Shown: positions 36,872 through 46,162, numbered from the stretch's first letter. The stretch is DNA of 64,000 nucleotides from Lachnospira hominis (ex Liu et al. 2021) (GCF_014287955.1 NZ_JACOPD010000010.1:53720-117719), one strand, 5' to 3'. Numbers and translations: made by a program. The notes: a model not told the origin generated them from the sequence alone.

Positions 36872-38557
36872 ATGAAAAAACAAGCTCAAAAGAAAAAAGG
36901 CACTATAGCAGTCAAGATTTGTATACTTGTAATTGCAGCACTTATCCTCTCTAATCTTACAAGTATGATTCTGATTGTAAATAATTCAAGAATACTTATA
37001 CGCACCTCTGTCCAAAACAATATGATGAGCATGGCCAAAACATCTGCCGAACTCGTCTCTAATGAAATGCGTATCAATAACAACAAATCTCTTTCATATG
37101 ATGAATATGCACGTATACTTAAAGACACAAAACTCACAGGTGTAGACAGCTCTTATGTCTATGTCGTATCCTCTGACGGAACCATGTTATATCATAATAC
37201 AAAGGATAAAGTCGGCAAGCCGGTTGAAAACAGTCTTATCAATAATCTTGTAACACAGATTAAATCAGGAAAACAACCTGAACCTGCAATAGTTGATTAT
37301 GATTATAACGGTGTTGTAAAATACGCCGGTTATGTTATCCTTGATAACCATGATATTGTTGTAGTCAGTGCCGATGAAAATGATGCATTAAGCGGAATTA
37401 CACGAATTACCCGCATTTCAGGATATATTCTTATTGGTATTATCATCGTTGCCCTTATTGTTGCATATTTTTTCAGCAGATCAATTGCCCGTCCGCTTTC
37501 ATCATTAAGCAGACTCATCAAAGAAATTGCTGATGGTAATCTGAATGCTGATTTTTCAAAAATCAAAAAGTCGAATGACGAAATTGGTCTTATAACCGAA
37601 GAAATGCAGTTTATGAGCAGTTCATTAAGCACAATAGTAGAAAAAATCAGGACTGCCGGAAATACGATGTCAAAAAACAGCACTGACTTGAACGAGACAA
37701 GCAACCAGACACTTTCTGCCAATAATGAAATATCACGTGCAGTTCAGGATGTTGCAGAAGGCTCAACAAATATGGCCAATGCAATAGCCGATATTAATAA
37801 TTCACTTGAAACAATGTCTCTTGAGTCAGAACACATAGACAACTCTGTTACAGATATCAAAAAACAGACAGCTTCCGTTCAGGAAAACAGCCAGTCAATG
37901 AATGAAAAGATGCACCAGATGCAGGAAAGCAGCGAAATTATGGATGCCGGCATCAATGAAATATCAGCACGAATCGGCAAGGTAAATGAGATTGTTGACA
38001 AAGTAAGCCAGATTATTTCCGTAATTGAAGAAATATCAGAACAGACTAATCTTTTATCTTTAAATGCCTCAATCGAAGCTGCCCGTGCGGGCGAGGCCGG
38101 AAAAGGATTCGCTGTAGTTGCAGAAGAAATCCGTACACTTTCCGATAATACCGGCAATGAACTTAACAATATCCGTGAAATCATCTCAGAACTTGTTAAT
38201 GAATGTGATACATGTGTAAATGATTCTAAAAAAATTGTAGAACATAATCTGGAACAGAAAGAATCTATTAATACAGTGCTGAAAGAATTTAATGAACTTG
38301 ACGCACAGATTACATTAACAGCAGATAAGGCAGATGAAATTAAAGAACAGGTTGACCAGATGGTAGAACTTAATAATAAAATAACAACAACTAGCAACAA
38401 TCTTGCAGATGTCAGCTCAACCAATGCTGCAGCATCAGAAGAAATGAATGCTAATATTGAAGAGTTAAATGCCATGATGCACAATGTTACAAATATGGCT
38501 GAGGAAATGCATAATCAGTCAAATGAACTTAATACTGCACTTGAATATTTTAAGTAA
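36872..38557 (+). CDS. Methyl-accepting chemotaxis protein
   Basis: 561 aa. TM1 at about 14-34, a periplasmic-side sensor (about 35-185, single-Cache-like with [22 protein letters not shown]), TM2 about 188-208, HAMP ([23 protein letters not shown]), then a long signalling coiled coil. The highly conserved hairpin tip is intact: [19 protein letters not shown]...[13 protein letters not shown] (about 390-430). It controls CheA and fits a motile cell. AAAGGAGA precedes the ATG. Confidence 0.96.
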   Translation: MKKQAQKKKGTIAVKICILVIAALILSNLTSMILIVNNSRILIRTSVQNNMMSMAKTSAELVSNEMRINNNKSLSYDEYARILKDTKLTGVDSSYVYVVSSDGTMLYHNTKDKVGKPVENSLINNLVTQIKSGKQPEPAIVDYDYNGVVKYAGYVILDNHDIVVVSADENDALSGITRITRISGYILIGIIIVALIVAYFFSRSIARPLSSLSRLIKEIADGNLNADFSKIKKSNDEIGLITEEMQFMSSSLSTIVEKIRTAGNTMSKNSTDLNETSNQTLSANNEISRAVQDVAEGSTNMANAIADINNSLETMSLESEHIDNSVTDIKKQTASVQENSQSMNEKMHQMQESSEIMDAGINEISARIGKVNEIVDKVSQIISVIEEISEQTNLLSLNASIEAARAGEAGKGFAVVAEEIRTLSDNTGNELNNIREIISELVNECDTCVNDSKKIVEHNLEQKESINTVLKEFNELDAQITLTADKADEIKEQVDQMVELNNKITTTSNNLADVSSTNAAASEEMNANIEELNAMMHNVTNMAEEMHNQSNELNTALEYFK

Positions 38558-38611
38558 AATAGACTCGTTGTAACTAACTATTAATAGGGCTGCCGCTTTA
38601 ACGATTGAAAA

Positions 38612-38678
38612 TGATATGCTCCCTCCTAAGTGACAAGTTTTTATTATTTCGCTTGTCTACCTAGATGGGAGCATATCA
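38612..38678. mobile_element. Short inverted-repeat element (IS3-like MITE)
   Basis: 67 bp: TGATATGCTCCCTCCTAAGTGACAAG, 15 nt of AT-rich loop, then CTTGTCTACCTAGATGGGAGCATATCA, about 23 of 26 paired positions. The form TGxxxTGCxCCC...GTAGACA resembles IS3-family termini. No transposase lies inside. I see no clear target duplication. The stop codon of the adjacent TIR-domain gene lies in its right arm. Confidence 0.65.
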
Positions 38679-39481
38679 CTTTTGCCCTTGTGCCGTACAA
38701 AATCACTCTTTTTGCACCATTCTTTTTGCACCCATCGGGAGGTTTCTGCTTCTTTTGACAAAACCAGCAAAACATTCGGAGTATTACTTAATGCGGACGG
38801 AATCTCTGTCTGATAACTTGAACCAGTCGGTATCGAATATGGTGCCATCCAGCACTTAACGCCTCTTTCAGTAAGCATTTTTCGCAGACAATCCGCATAC
38901 TCTCTTTGTGCCGAGCAATAACTAATAAATACATCACTGTTTTGATTTATATTGTCCGTAGATTCTAACATTGAGACAAGCTTTTTAACCTTTTCAATAT
39001 CATAATCGCAAAATGTGATTTTTTCCAGACATTCAATTTCCGCTAATGCCCTCATACATTGATTTATTAACGGCGGAATAATATAACATAATTCTATATT
39101 TTGATTTCCGCTTCCCAATACAGGCAAAATAACTTTAGACGGTGCAATTCCCAATTGCTCCATATTAACAAGCATATCATAAAATGTTGAAAATAATTTA
39201 CAAAGTGTCTTTACCTGCTCATCTGTGCGATTATTCAAATTTAATAATTCAATACAGCCCAAACGTCCGAATTTATTATTCAGCGGTTGGGATACCCAAT
39301 AATTTTTTAATTTTCTACAGTCAATTTCCGCATGTTCAGCCTCACTCTCCACAGAAATTCCTTCTTTACTAAGATTTCCGATTAAAGTTCCCGGAAACGC
39401 AGCGTAATCCCCTTTAAATGCTGAACAAACCAACAAATCATTTAACTGCCAATCTGTTATCTTCGCCACACTCAAATCCAA
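38657..39481 (-). CDS. Macro-like plus TIR domain protein, C-terminus truncated
   Basis: 274 aa. The N-terminal ~185 residues contain a macro-like pattern (KVILPVLGSGNQNIELCYIIPPLINQC). The C-terminal part is a TIR_2 domain: NSDVFISYCSAQREYADCLRKML..GVKCWMAP (about 193-225) and a final NVLLVLSKEAETSRWVQKE. It is cut short right after this, and the last six residues come from the inverted-repeat element at 38612-38678. Bacterial TIR proteins cleave NAD+ or make nucleotide signals in phage defence. Whether this copy is active is doubtful. The start overlaps the dehydrogenase gene by 44 nt. Confidence 0.7.
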   Translation of the reverse strand: MDLSVAKITDWQLNDLLVCSAFKGDYAAFPGTLIGNLSKEGISVESEAEHAEIDCRKLKNYWVSQPLNNKFGRLGCIELLNLNNRTDEQVKTLCKLFSTFYDMLVNMEQLGIAPSKVILPVLGSGNQNIELCYIIPPLINQCMRALAEIECLEKITFCDYDIEKVKKLVSMLESTDNINQNSDVFISYCSAQREYADCLRKMLTERGVKCWMAPYSIPTGSSYQTEIPSALSNTPNVLLVLSKEAETSRWVQKEWCKKSDFVRHKGKSDMLPSR

Positions 39482-40421
39482 TAATACCTTTAATCGAATT
39501 TTCTACCATATCAGACACAGCCTGCTCAGTATAAAATGCCATGTGAGGTGACAATATTACATTAGGAAAACTCTTCAAGATTGCCATATTATCGTTATCA
39601 AGTCTCTGTGTTTCCTTATTAAGATAATAAAGTCCAACTTCACCCTCAAAAGTATCGAGTGCTGCAAACCCAACCTTTCCATTTTTAAGTGATGCAATAA
39701 GAGCCTGTGTATCAATTATTAATCCTCTTGCTGTATTGACAATTATAACGCCATCTTTCATTTTCTTAAATGCTGTTTCATCAATAAGATGTGTATTCTC
39801 ATCATTTCCTGGAACATGAAGTGTTATAATGTCTGATTTTTGTATAAGTTCTTCAAAACTTACATATTCTGCATATTTTTTCACTTCTTCATCCTCATAA
39901 TATGAGTATGCTAATATACGGCAGCCAAAACCTGATAAATGCTTAACAACTGTTTTTCCTATATTGCCTGTACCTATAACACCAACTGTCGATGTAGATA
40001 ATTCCTTTCCTACTTTTCCACATAACGAATAATCCTGACAATCTGCTTTTTTCATTATCCATGGCATATTACGGCATGCCATAAGAATAAGCATAATCGC
40101 ATAATTAGCTACACTGTTTGGTGAATATACAACATGAGATACTTTCATTCCAAGAGAATAAGCATAATCAACATCAATATGCTCATAACCTATGCTTCTT
40201 GTTGATATATACTTAACACCTATATCATGAAATGCATCAAGTATTTCCGGATACATAGGATTGGTTATAATTGATATGGCATCATATCCCTTAGCAAGTC
40301 CAACATTTTCCATTGATGGATAATCTGAAGTAAATCCATACTCAAACGGATACTTTTTTGCAAACTCTTCTACATATTTCTGCTCGTCATATTCTCTAAG
40401 TGCATAAAAAAATATTTTCAT
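39438..40421 (-). CDS. D-lactate dehydrogenase / D-isomer 2-hydroxyacid dehydrogenase
   Basis: 327 aa. The NAD-binding VGVIGTGNIGKTVV (about 145-158), catalytic Arg in NTARGLIID (about 232), Glu in FEGEVGL and His in SPHMAFYT (about 295) fit the D-LDH/VanH branch. It reduces pyruvate to D-lactate, or acts on a related 2-oxo acid. CAGGTTTTATG start; the ribosome site (AAGGAG) is a little further upstream. The neighbouring HAD gene is 53 nt upstream on the same strand. Confidence 0.92.
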   Translation of the reverse strand: MKIFFYALREYDEQKYVEEFAKKYPFEYGFTSDYPSMENVGLAKGYDAISIITNPMYPEILDAFHDIGVKYISTRSIGYEHIDVDYAYSLGMKVSHVVYSPNSVANYAIMLILMACRNMPWIMKKADCQDYSLCGKVGKELSTSTVGVIGTGNIGKTVVKHLSGFGCRILAYSYYEDEEVKKYAEYVSFEELIQKSDIITLHVPGNDENTHLIDETAFKKMKDGVIIVNTARGLIIDTQALIASLKNGKVGFAALDTFEGEVGLYYLNKETQRLDNDNMAILKSFPNVILSPHMAFYTEQAVSDMVENSIKGIIGFECGEDNRLAVK

Positions 40422-40474
40422 AAAACCTGACTCCTTATCTTTAATACCTGTTTATCAAAATAATAAATCATTAT

Positions 40475-41092
40475 TTATCTGACATTTCCGGCATATTCCT
40501 CAAATAACTTATCTATCTGATTCCAGTTTTTGCATCTTACAAAATTGTCATTAGGAAATTCTGCCTGCCTGTTCCACGGACGGTCAAATACAGCAACCTT
40601 ACAATTATGAAAATGCAAAACATGTTCAAAAGCAGATGGCGAATCCTCTATTGCAAAATCAAATGTCATGCTGTAAAGCTGTTCTAACGTCATATTATAT
40701 TCGTATTCATGCTCGAATATTTCACGGCCATATTTATCGACACAAAACAAAGGCACTCTCTCCAGATGATGTTCGTCCAGCCATTTTCTGGATGGCTCAT
40801 ACGAATTAAAAGGTCTTCCTGTAATAATAAAAACCTCATGCCCTTCATCAACCCATTTGTTAATTGTCTCTGATGCTCCCGGCGTTTCCTCATAACTTAG
40901 CAGATTTTCAGGAAGATGTCCCGCTTCCATTAATTTATCATACTGCTCATCGCTTAAATCAAATGATTTCTGAAGATTAAAAAACTGGACCTGCCTGTAA
41001 GGCACATCAATTCCGAACAGTTCTTTAGCAATTTTCGTAAAATATTTTGCAGTCTCACATATTACATCATCAAAATCTATATATATTTTCAT
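40475..41092 (-). CDS. HAD-superfamily phosphatase (5'-nucleotidase NT5C-like)
   Basis: 205 aa. It begins MKIYIDFDDVICETA; DFDDV carries the nucleophile Asp and the second Asp of HAD phosphatases. Motif II is VFIITGRP, and the final motif is DFAIEDSPSAFEHVL. The family contains 5'(3')-deoxyribonucleotidases and less well known phosphatases. Substrate undetermined. Confidence 0.85.
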   Translation of the reverse strand: MKIYIDFDDVICETAKYFTKIAKELFGIDVPYRQVQFFNLQKSFDLSDEQYDKLMEAGHLPENLLSYEETPGASETINKWVDEGHEVFIITGRPFNSYEPSRKWLDEHHLERVPLFCVDKYGREIFEHEYEYNMTLEQLYSMTFDFAIEDSPSAFEHVLHFHNCKVAVFDRPWNRQAEFPNDNFVRCKNWNQIDKLFEEYAGNVR

Positions 41093-41209
41093 TGTTTCTC
41101 CTGATATATTTAACTTAAATATTTTATGTTAATATATTAGCACATAACATGATTAAAATATAGCTATTGTGGCTTTAATTTAATTGGATGCAATCCTGCT
41201 TCAAAAGTT

Positions 41210-42532
41210 TTATTCCGGCCACGATTTTCTGAGTGCCACATATGAAATCAAAAAATTTGCAAGCCAGCCGGCTGGTACAGCAAGCCAGACAAATGCAATA
41301 CCAAAACGCGGTGCAAAAATCAAAGCAACTGTCAATCTAATAGCAAGATTTACCATATTAGCAACAAGAAATGGACGCATGATTCCAAGTCCACGAAGCA
41401 CTCCATCTGTTGCCATTTTAATCCCCATAAAAATAAAGAAATATCCAATCCATTTCATATAATCACCTGATACCTGATATGCCAGGGCAGTTCCATCTTT
41501 ACCCAGAAACAATGAGGAAATCTGAGTGTGCAGTGTTTCAATGATTATAAATGCAAGAATTGCAAAACATATATCTAACACAAGTGCCGCATGATATCCT
41601 TTTTTGATACGTTCAATTTTCTTTGCACCCAGGTTCTGGGAAACATATGGCGAAACTGCATTACCGATTGATACAAATATCAACGAAAAAACATTTTCTA
41701 CTCTCATTGTCGCAGCATAACCTGCAAGTGCCTGTGTACCGAAAGGATTGACAACTGCCTGTACTATCATCATGCCAATTGACACTGTGGACTGCTGAAG
41801 AACAGATGGAACTGCAATTTTAAGCATTGAGCACAATTCTTTCCTGTCAAACCATTTAAAATAACTTTTATAACGACTCATCCTGTAAAAAAGAATCAAA
41901 AGTGAAAACACTGCAGAAATACCTTGTGCAATAAGTGTCGCAATAGCTGCACCTAACACGCCAAGGTCAAGCCCCGCAACCATCCATAAATCCATAATAA
42001 TATTCAAAACAGATGAAAATATCAGGAGAATCAACGGAATTTTTGATTCACCAATTGAAGTGAACATAGTTGAAAGAATATTATACATGAATAAAAACGG
42101 AAATCCTAAAAAATAAATACGCAGATACAACACTGCTTCATCGAGTATATCAGCAGGAGTTTGTAATAAATTCATCATTGAATGAGAAAAACAAAATCCA
42201 AATACTCCCAGAAGTATGCTTAAAACTAAGAAACTAATCAGCGACGTTGACACAATTGTTTTCATTTTACCATAATCCCTGGCACCAAAATAACGGCTCA
42301 CAAGCACACCGGCACCCACGCCGGCACCGAGTGCCACACAGATAAAAACATTAGTAAGTGCTGCACAGGCACCAACAGCCGCAAGTGCGGAAGAACCAAC
42401 AAACTGACCGACTATTATTGAATCAGCCATATTATATACTTGTTGAAAAAAACTCCCCAGAATCATAGGCATCGCAAAAACTGTCAACGCTTTAAGCGGT
42501 GCGTCTGTGATTAAATATTCATCTTTTGACAT
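41210..42532 (-). CDS. MATE family efflux transporter
   Basis: 440 aa with twelve predicted membrane helices in two pseudo-repeats. MATE hallmarks include AMPMILGSFFQQVYNMADSIIVGQFVG near the N-terminus and IAVPSVLQQSTVSIGMMIVQAVVN at about residue 238. It exports organic cations or metabolites using Na+ or H+. GCAGGAGGAA precedes the ATG. About 80 nt upstream is the terminator of a roughly 340-nt structured leader, so expression may be controlled by attenuation. Confidence 0.93.
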   Translation of the reverse strand: MSKDEYLITDAPLKALTVFAMPMILGSFFQQVYNMADSIIVGQFVGSSALAAVGACAALTNVFICVALGAGVGAGVLVSRYFGARDYGKMKTIVSTSLISFLVLSILLGVFGFCFSHSMMNLLQTPADILDEAVLYLRIYFLGFPFLFMYNILSTMFTSIGESKIPLILLIFSSVLNIIMDLWMVAGLDLGVLGAAIATLIAQGISAVFSLLILFYRMSRYKSYFKWFDRKELCSMLKIAVPSVLQQSTVSIGMMIVQAVVNPFGTQALAGYAATMRVENVFSLIFVSIGNAVSPYVSQNLGAKKIERIKKGYHAALVLDICFAILAFIIIETLHTQISSLFLGKDGTALAYQVSGDYMKWIGYFFIFMGIKMATDGVLRGLGIMRPFLVANMVNLAIRLTVALIFAPRFGIAFVWLAVPAGWLANFLISYVALRKSWPE

Positions 42533-42611
42533 TATTGTATTCCTCCTGCAGACATAAAATCCTGCTCTCTTTCACCTTAGTCTTTTCCTCTACTTAAAGG
42601 CATCATAAAAT

Positions 42612-42648
42612 AAAAAAACAACAATGAAGCTTCAATCTTCACTGTTGC
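42612..42648 (-). terminator. Intrinsic terminator before the MATE gene
   Basis: On the minus strand CAACAGTGAAG / CTTCATTGTTG form an 11-bp stem with one weak pair, followed by seven Ts. It ends the leader RNA and lies upstream of the MATE start. Confidence 0.85.
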
Positions 42649-42657
42649 AAAATCAAA

Positions 42658-42718
42658 TGTTCCCGGCGGGAATCAAACCCTCAACTAGCACTTAGGAGCT
42701 CGAATCCACACTGGGAAC
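42658..42718 (-). other. tRNA-like element lacking a normal D-arm
   Basis: 61 nt on the minus strand. The ends pair like an acceptor stem (GTTCCC / GGGAAC + A), and GAGGGTTTGATTCCCGC resembles a T-arm. The central part (GAGCTCCTAAGTGCT) does not make a proper anticodon stem, and the D-arm is missing. It is not a functional tRNA by inspection. It could be a tRNA remnant or a mimic in the leader RNA. Confidence 0.55.
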
Positions 42719-42956
42719 ACTGATTATTTTAAGTAAATATGAGTCAAGGAAAGCCTTGATTTTCCTGACTATTTTGTAAATCTCTATCAAGTTAAGAAAA
42801 CGGAGAATCATCTGAGAAAAATGGTTTTCGCTGTCAAATCGCTGACATTGTCACCCTGAGGGTTCAGCCTTCCGTTCCAATGATTTTTTCATAAATATGG
42901 CTACCATTTCATCTATAGCAGTAATGATAACACTATTTTCTTATTAGATTATTTAT

Positions 42957-42985
42957 ATTATAGCGTGTATGAGGTCGGATGTCGA
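42957..42985 (-). promoter_or_regulatory. Sigma-A promoter of the MATE leader RNA
   Basis: On the minus strand TCGACA (42985-42980), 17-nt spacer, TATAAT (42962-42957). The predicted start is near 42950. Confidence 0.7.
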
Positions 42986-43095
42986 TGGTTTTTTGACCAT
43001 AATTTACTCTAATTTCCCATTGTTTCAAACAAAATAGTATATTTATATAATCACGTTCTTTCTTGAACAATTTCACTTTATATCATTGAATCCTT

Positions 43096-43512
43096 TCATT
43101 TTTCATATCTACTAATGAGCAGATATGCCGCTCCTATCACAATAGTTGCATATATCAACAATATTCCAATGGTCTCTATAACATCCATTTTAATTTTTAA
43201 GAGAGAATTTTCAAACACAAATATTAGAATAGAACAAACGGTCAAGAAAGTTCCAAAGTTCTCAACTCCTTTTGAATTGAGATGCTTGTCTAATTTGTCA
43301 GTTCCTAAAACTATACCTGCAAGAATCAAACATCCCAATATATATATTGCATTTACACCTAATGGTAATTCATATAGAAAATATTCAAAAAGATCCTTGA
43401 TAATTGTAATGATTACGATAACTCCTGCTACAAAAGATGCCTTCACAGACCAAAATTGTAGTTTTTCTCGTTGTTTCTTTTTTTCCCTATTTATTTTTGT
43501 GTTATTTCCCAT
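43096..43512 (-). CDS. Small membrane protein in the defence cluster
   Basis: 138 aa. A basic, Lys-rich N-terminus (INREKKKQREK) precedes four predicted membrane helices (about 26-46, 51-72, 85-104, 111-133). No recognised family. Same strand as the Shedu-like and helical genes upstream, 85 nt after the latter. Membrane proteins with such layout are common as effector or anchoring subunits of defence cassettes; that role is inference only. Confidence 0.6.
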   Translation of the reverse strand: MGNNTKINREKKKQREKLQFWSVKASFVAGVIVIITIIKDLFEYFLYELPLGVNAIYILGCLILAGIVLGTDKLDKHLNSKGVENFGTFLTVCSILIFVFENSLLKIKMDVIETIGILLIYATIVIGAAYLLISRYEK

Positions 43513-43597
43513 GTTTCTTAATACTTTCCTCTCATAAAATTATATTTATTCCAATAATCCCTATATCATAGCCTATTCACATATTCGCTTATAATTT

Positions 43598-44365
43598 TTA
43601 TTCTGAAAACATTGATTTTATCTCATCATCCGATATAGGTTCTGCTGTGAATATATTTTCTCTATTTATTTCTTTATCACTAGGTACCTTATTCCAAATA
43701 ATCTCACAATACTCTTTTGCAGCACTTGTATACTCATACACATTCCCACCTGATCCTTCTTCTGTTGCCCATGCAAGTCCAGAATATATTATCCATCCCT
43801 GTGCTAATAATCCTTCTTCTTCCATTTTTGTTATGTAAAATGTATCATTGATAATGTGCCTAGACATATATATTAAATCTTGGAGCATTGTGTTAGCCGT
43901 CATAATTACATATCTTCGGAATTTATCATCATCTATTTTTTCATCTATTTTTGCTTCCCACAATAACGAAAAAACATCTATTTTATTTAGGTCTTCAACT
44001 CTGCTTATCACATCTAATATAAACGCTGACTCCTTATTAAATTTCTTCTTAGATATTTTCTGAATGTATTTTTTTCTCTTTTTCTCCGGTATTTTCCCAA
44101 CTCCCAAACACAATCTTTCAAACTTTCTTAAAAACAATTTGTCTGGAATACTTGCTACAGCTTTTATTCCTTTATATAATTTAGATATTTTTTCACATGT
44201 GTCATCCACAATTTCTGCATAATCCATTACAGTATTAAAAAAAGCAGAATTTTCTACAGCTTCATAAGCTGACTGTGCCAATCCAAATAATGATGCTAAA
44301 ATTTCATCAAGCTCGTTTATGTCACTATTGTCTGCTTCTATTAGTTCATTTGAATTATCTTCCAT
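43598..44365 (-). CDS. Uncharacterised helical protein next to the Shedu-like gene
   Basis: 255 aa, no signal peptide. An acidic N-terminus (about 1-28) is followed by an all-helical domain with the pattern LRKFERLCLGVGKIPEKKRKKYIQKISKKK and ESAFILDVISRVEDLNKIDVF. A C-terminal portion reads GLLAQGWIIYSGLAWA. I believe related hypothetical proteins exist in Firmicutes, but cannot name a domain. It starts 26 nt after the Shedu-like gene and so is probably its operon partner. Confidence 0.6.
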   Translation of the reverse strand: MEDNSNELIEADNSDINELDEILASLFGLAQSAYEAVENSAFFNTVMDYAEIVDDTCEKISKLYKGIKAVASIPDKLFLRKFERLCLGVGKIPEKKRKKYIQKISKKKFNKESAFILDVISRVEDLNKIDVFSLLWEAKIDEKIDDDKFRRYVIMTANTMLQDLIYMSRHIINDTFYITKMEEEGLLAQGWIIYSGLAWATEEGSGGNVYEYTSAAKEYCEIIWNKVPSDKEINRENIFTAEPISDDEIKSMFSE

Positions 44366-44391
44366 ATAACTTACCTCACATACTAATTTTA

Positions 44392-45027
44392 TTATATCCC
44401 ATTATGTAATAAGCCTACATAATCTACAATCCGATCATAACTAATTATTTTAACCCCAATATCTTGCATTTCACCTCTTAATTGATTACTTAGCTCATCC
44501 ATCCTATCCCTTCTGCTAACAACAAGACAATATCTAAATCCCCATGATGGTACATTGTTTGAAATATCTTTAATGCCCTCAGAATTAAGAAAATATCCTC
44601 TATTTTGTTCAATCCATCTTTTCCAATCTCTAATCTGATTAAGTCCTTTCCGAACCTTATCTGTTTCGGCATTTGATGTTTTTAATCTGTAATCCACATT
44701 TACATCCTCGAACTCAACGAATACAAATTGATATCCCAATGAATTCTTTCCAATCAGTAAATAATCAAGACGGTATTCTGCACCCAGTTGGTATTCCGGC
44801 ACCACGCAAGAAAAATGATGCCCAAAATCATACGCTTTCAATATTGATAAAGGTATAAACCACTTTTCATTATTTTTTATATAAGTCTGTATATCATTTT
44901 CTCTCTTTGATGTATTGATAGCATCCAAGAATTCTTGTGCTTCCTTTTTACAATCTAATGAACGATAATCACTCATTTCATAAACATAAAAATTCTTTGG
45001 TAACCTGTTAATCTGCAATTCATCCAC
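44392..45027 (-). CDS. Shedu-like (SduA/DUF4263) nuclease
   Basis: 211 aa. The core PEYQLGAEYRLDYLLIG...YQFVFVEFED (about 71-103), followed by a helix with GLNQIRDWKRWIEQNRGYF, matches the C-terminal PD-(D/E)XK nuclease domain of Shedu SduA: Asp in RLDY, then Glu-X-Glu, then the QI-DW--WI helix. The N-terminal part is shorter than in many Shedu proteins. SduA is a single-gene anti-phage nuclease. Here it heads a possible three-gene unit. Family assignment by motif, not by search. Confidence 0.7.
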   Translation of the reverse strand: MDELQINRLPKNFYVYEMSDYRSLDCKKEAQEFLDAINTSKRENDIQTYIKNNEKWFIPLSILKAYDFGHHFSCVVPEYQLGAEYRLDYLLIGKNSLGYQFVFVEFEDVNVDYRLKTSNAETDKVRKGLNQIRDWKRWIEQNRGYFLNSEGIKDISNNVPSWGFRYCLVVSRRDRMDELSNQLRGEMQDIGVKIISYDRIVDYVGLLHNGI

Positions 45028-45102
45028 AATTTACCTCCATATTCATATGTTAACTTTTTACTATATTATCACACAATCGCACTCAAATGTATAATTCTGT
45101 CA

Positions 45103-45347
45103 TTACTTCCACATCTCAGATATTATTCTCTCTTCGCGCTCACGTTCCTCAACATACTTCCAAAAGTCTTCCAATATTTTTTTACTGATTTTTCTGGTAA
45201 CGGTAATGGCTGAGGTTCCAGTTCATCCAATCTTTTCAATAATCTTATCACTTCCTCTGTGTCAAACTGATCATCCTCTGCCTCCATCGTATAATAATCA
45301 AGCCTTTCATGTAATAATCTGATTTCTTCATCCCTGTTCATATCCAA
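45103..45347 (-). CDS. Small conserved protein with -1 frameshift at an A7 run
   Basis: In frame from ATG 45347 the product is 74 aa, beginning MDMNRDEEIRLLHERLDYYTMEAE. At the run GT-AAAAAAA-TATTGG (about 45179-45185) a -1 shift continues the protein as ILEDFWKYVEERERE... to TAA 45103, giving about 82 residues. The shifted tail looks more natural (acidic/basic helix) than the in-frame tail KYWKTFGSMLRNVSAKRE. Either a base was lost or the A_AAA_AAA site is used for programmed frameshifting. I recall similar DYYTMEA proteins in Lachnospiraceae; function unknown. Confidence 0.5.
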
Positions 45348-45494
45348 AAATTTTCCTTCACTTTCTACATGACATTTTTTGACAAAATCTTACAAATTTT
45401 GTTAAATTTTTCAAAGACATTTTCAAACAAACGCAAAACGACGATACCTCATGGATTTCTCTTCCCATACAGTACCGTCCTATATCAATCATTA

Positions 45495-46121
45495 TCACTT
45501 CATTGTCTTTGCCAGGGAAGTAAGCAATGCTGCCATTTCCGGATTTGCCAGTACCTTCATCAAAAGCTCTGCATCCACTCCGTCTGGCACTTCAATCTTC
45601 CTGCTGTCTCCTTTGTCCTCCTTCATTTTCGGATTCAGATTTTCCTTATTATAAAAAGCATTCTCCATAATCTCTGCATTTTTTCTTCTATCCTCGTCTA
45701 TGATATGACCATACACTTCTGTTACCATATCCGCCTGTGCATGTCCGGAATCTCCCTGGACTGCCTTGATATCTCCACCACTCAATTTCAGTTTGTACGT
45801 TACACTGGTATGACGCAGACTGTGAAACACTACATCTGGAAGTCCCAGTTCGTCAATGATATCCTGCATTTTATTTCTCAGATAACTGTCTCCGATCGGC
45901 AGCCCGAAGATAGTTGCCATTACAAGGTTGTAATCATGATACTCATTTCCCAAAGCAGCCTTTATTTCATCCTGTTCCTGCTTCAATTCTATAAGATATT
46001 GTGCGACATATCTTGGAATGAATACTTTTCGTGCACTGCTTCCGTCATACCCGCCGGCTTTGCTGCATCCTGTCTGGATATATATTCTTTTATTTCTACA
46101 GGCTCCTGATGCCTTATTCAT
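45495..46121 (-). pseudogene. Tyrosine integrase, 5'-truncated
   Basis: 208 aa equal to the C-terminal half of a phage/ICE integrase: VFHSLRHTSVTYKLKL (His-X-X-Arg), GDSGHAQADMVTEVYGH (His/Trp position and the Tyr nucleophile). The N-terminal DNA-binding domains and the first catalytic Arg are missing, and the frame begins in unrelated sequence near 46120, 40 nt from the restriction endonuclease stop. It is therefore a remnant of the element that once mobilised this region. Confidence 0.8.
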
Positions 46122-46162
46122 AATATATTTTATTTACACTAGTTTAATGACATAGTGTCCTA

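Larger units (their letters stand above)
42612..42950 (-). ncRNA. Structured leader or independent small RNA upstream of MATE gene
   Basis: A good promoter (42957-42985) and a strong terminator (42612-42648) bracket about 340 nt with no gene. Inside are a GGCTGA...TCAGC dyad around an ACCCTCAGGGT palindrome (near 42842-42868), a GTCAGGAAA/TTTCCTTGAC hairpin (near 42739-42765) and the tRNA-like fold at 42658-42718. I do not recognise a known riboswitch class. It could be a regulatory leader of the MATE gene or a stand-alone RNA. Confidence 0.5.

Noticed and set aside
38697..38735. Short tandem repeat CACCATTCTTTTTGCACC as a CRISPR or microsatellite locus
   Set aside because: Only two copies of a 14-bp unit inside the end of the TIR gene; better explained as a local duplication.
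42658..42718. Functional tRNA gene
   Set aside because: Acceptor and T-arm look right, but the D-arm and anticodon stem do not fold, and length is only 61 nt. Kept as tRNA-like element only.
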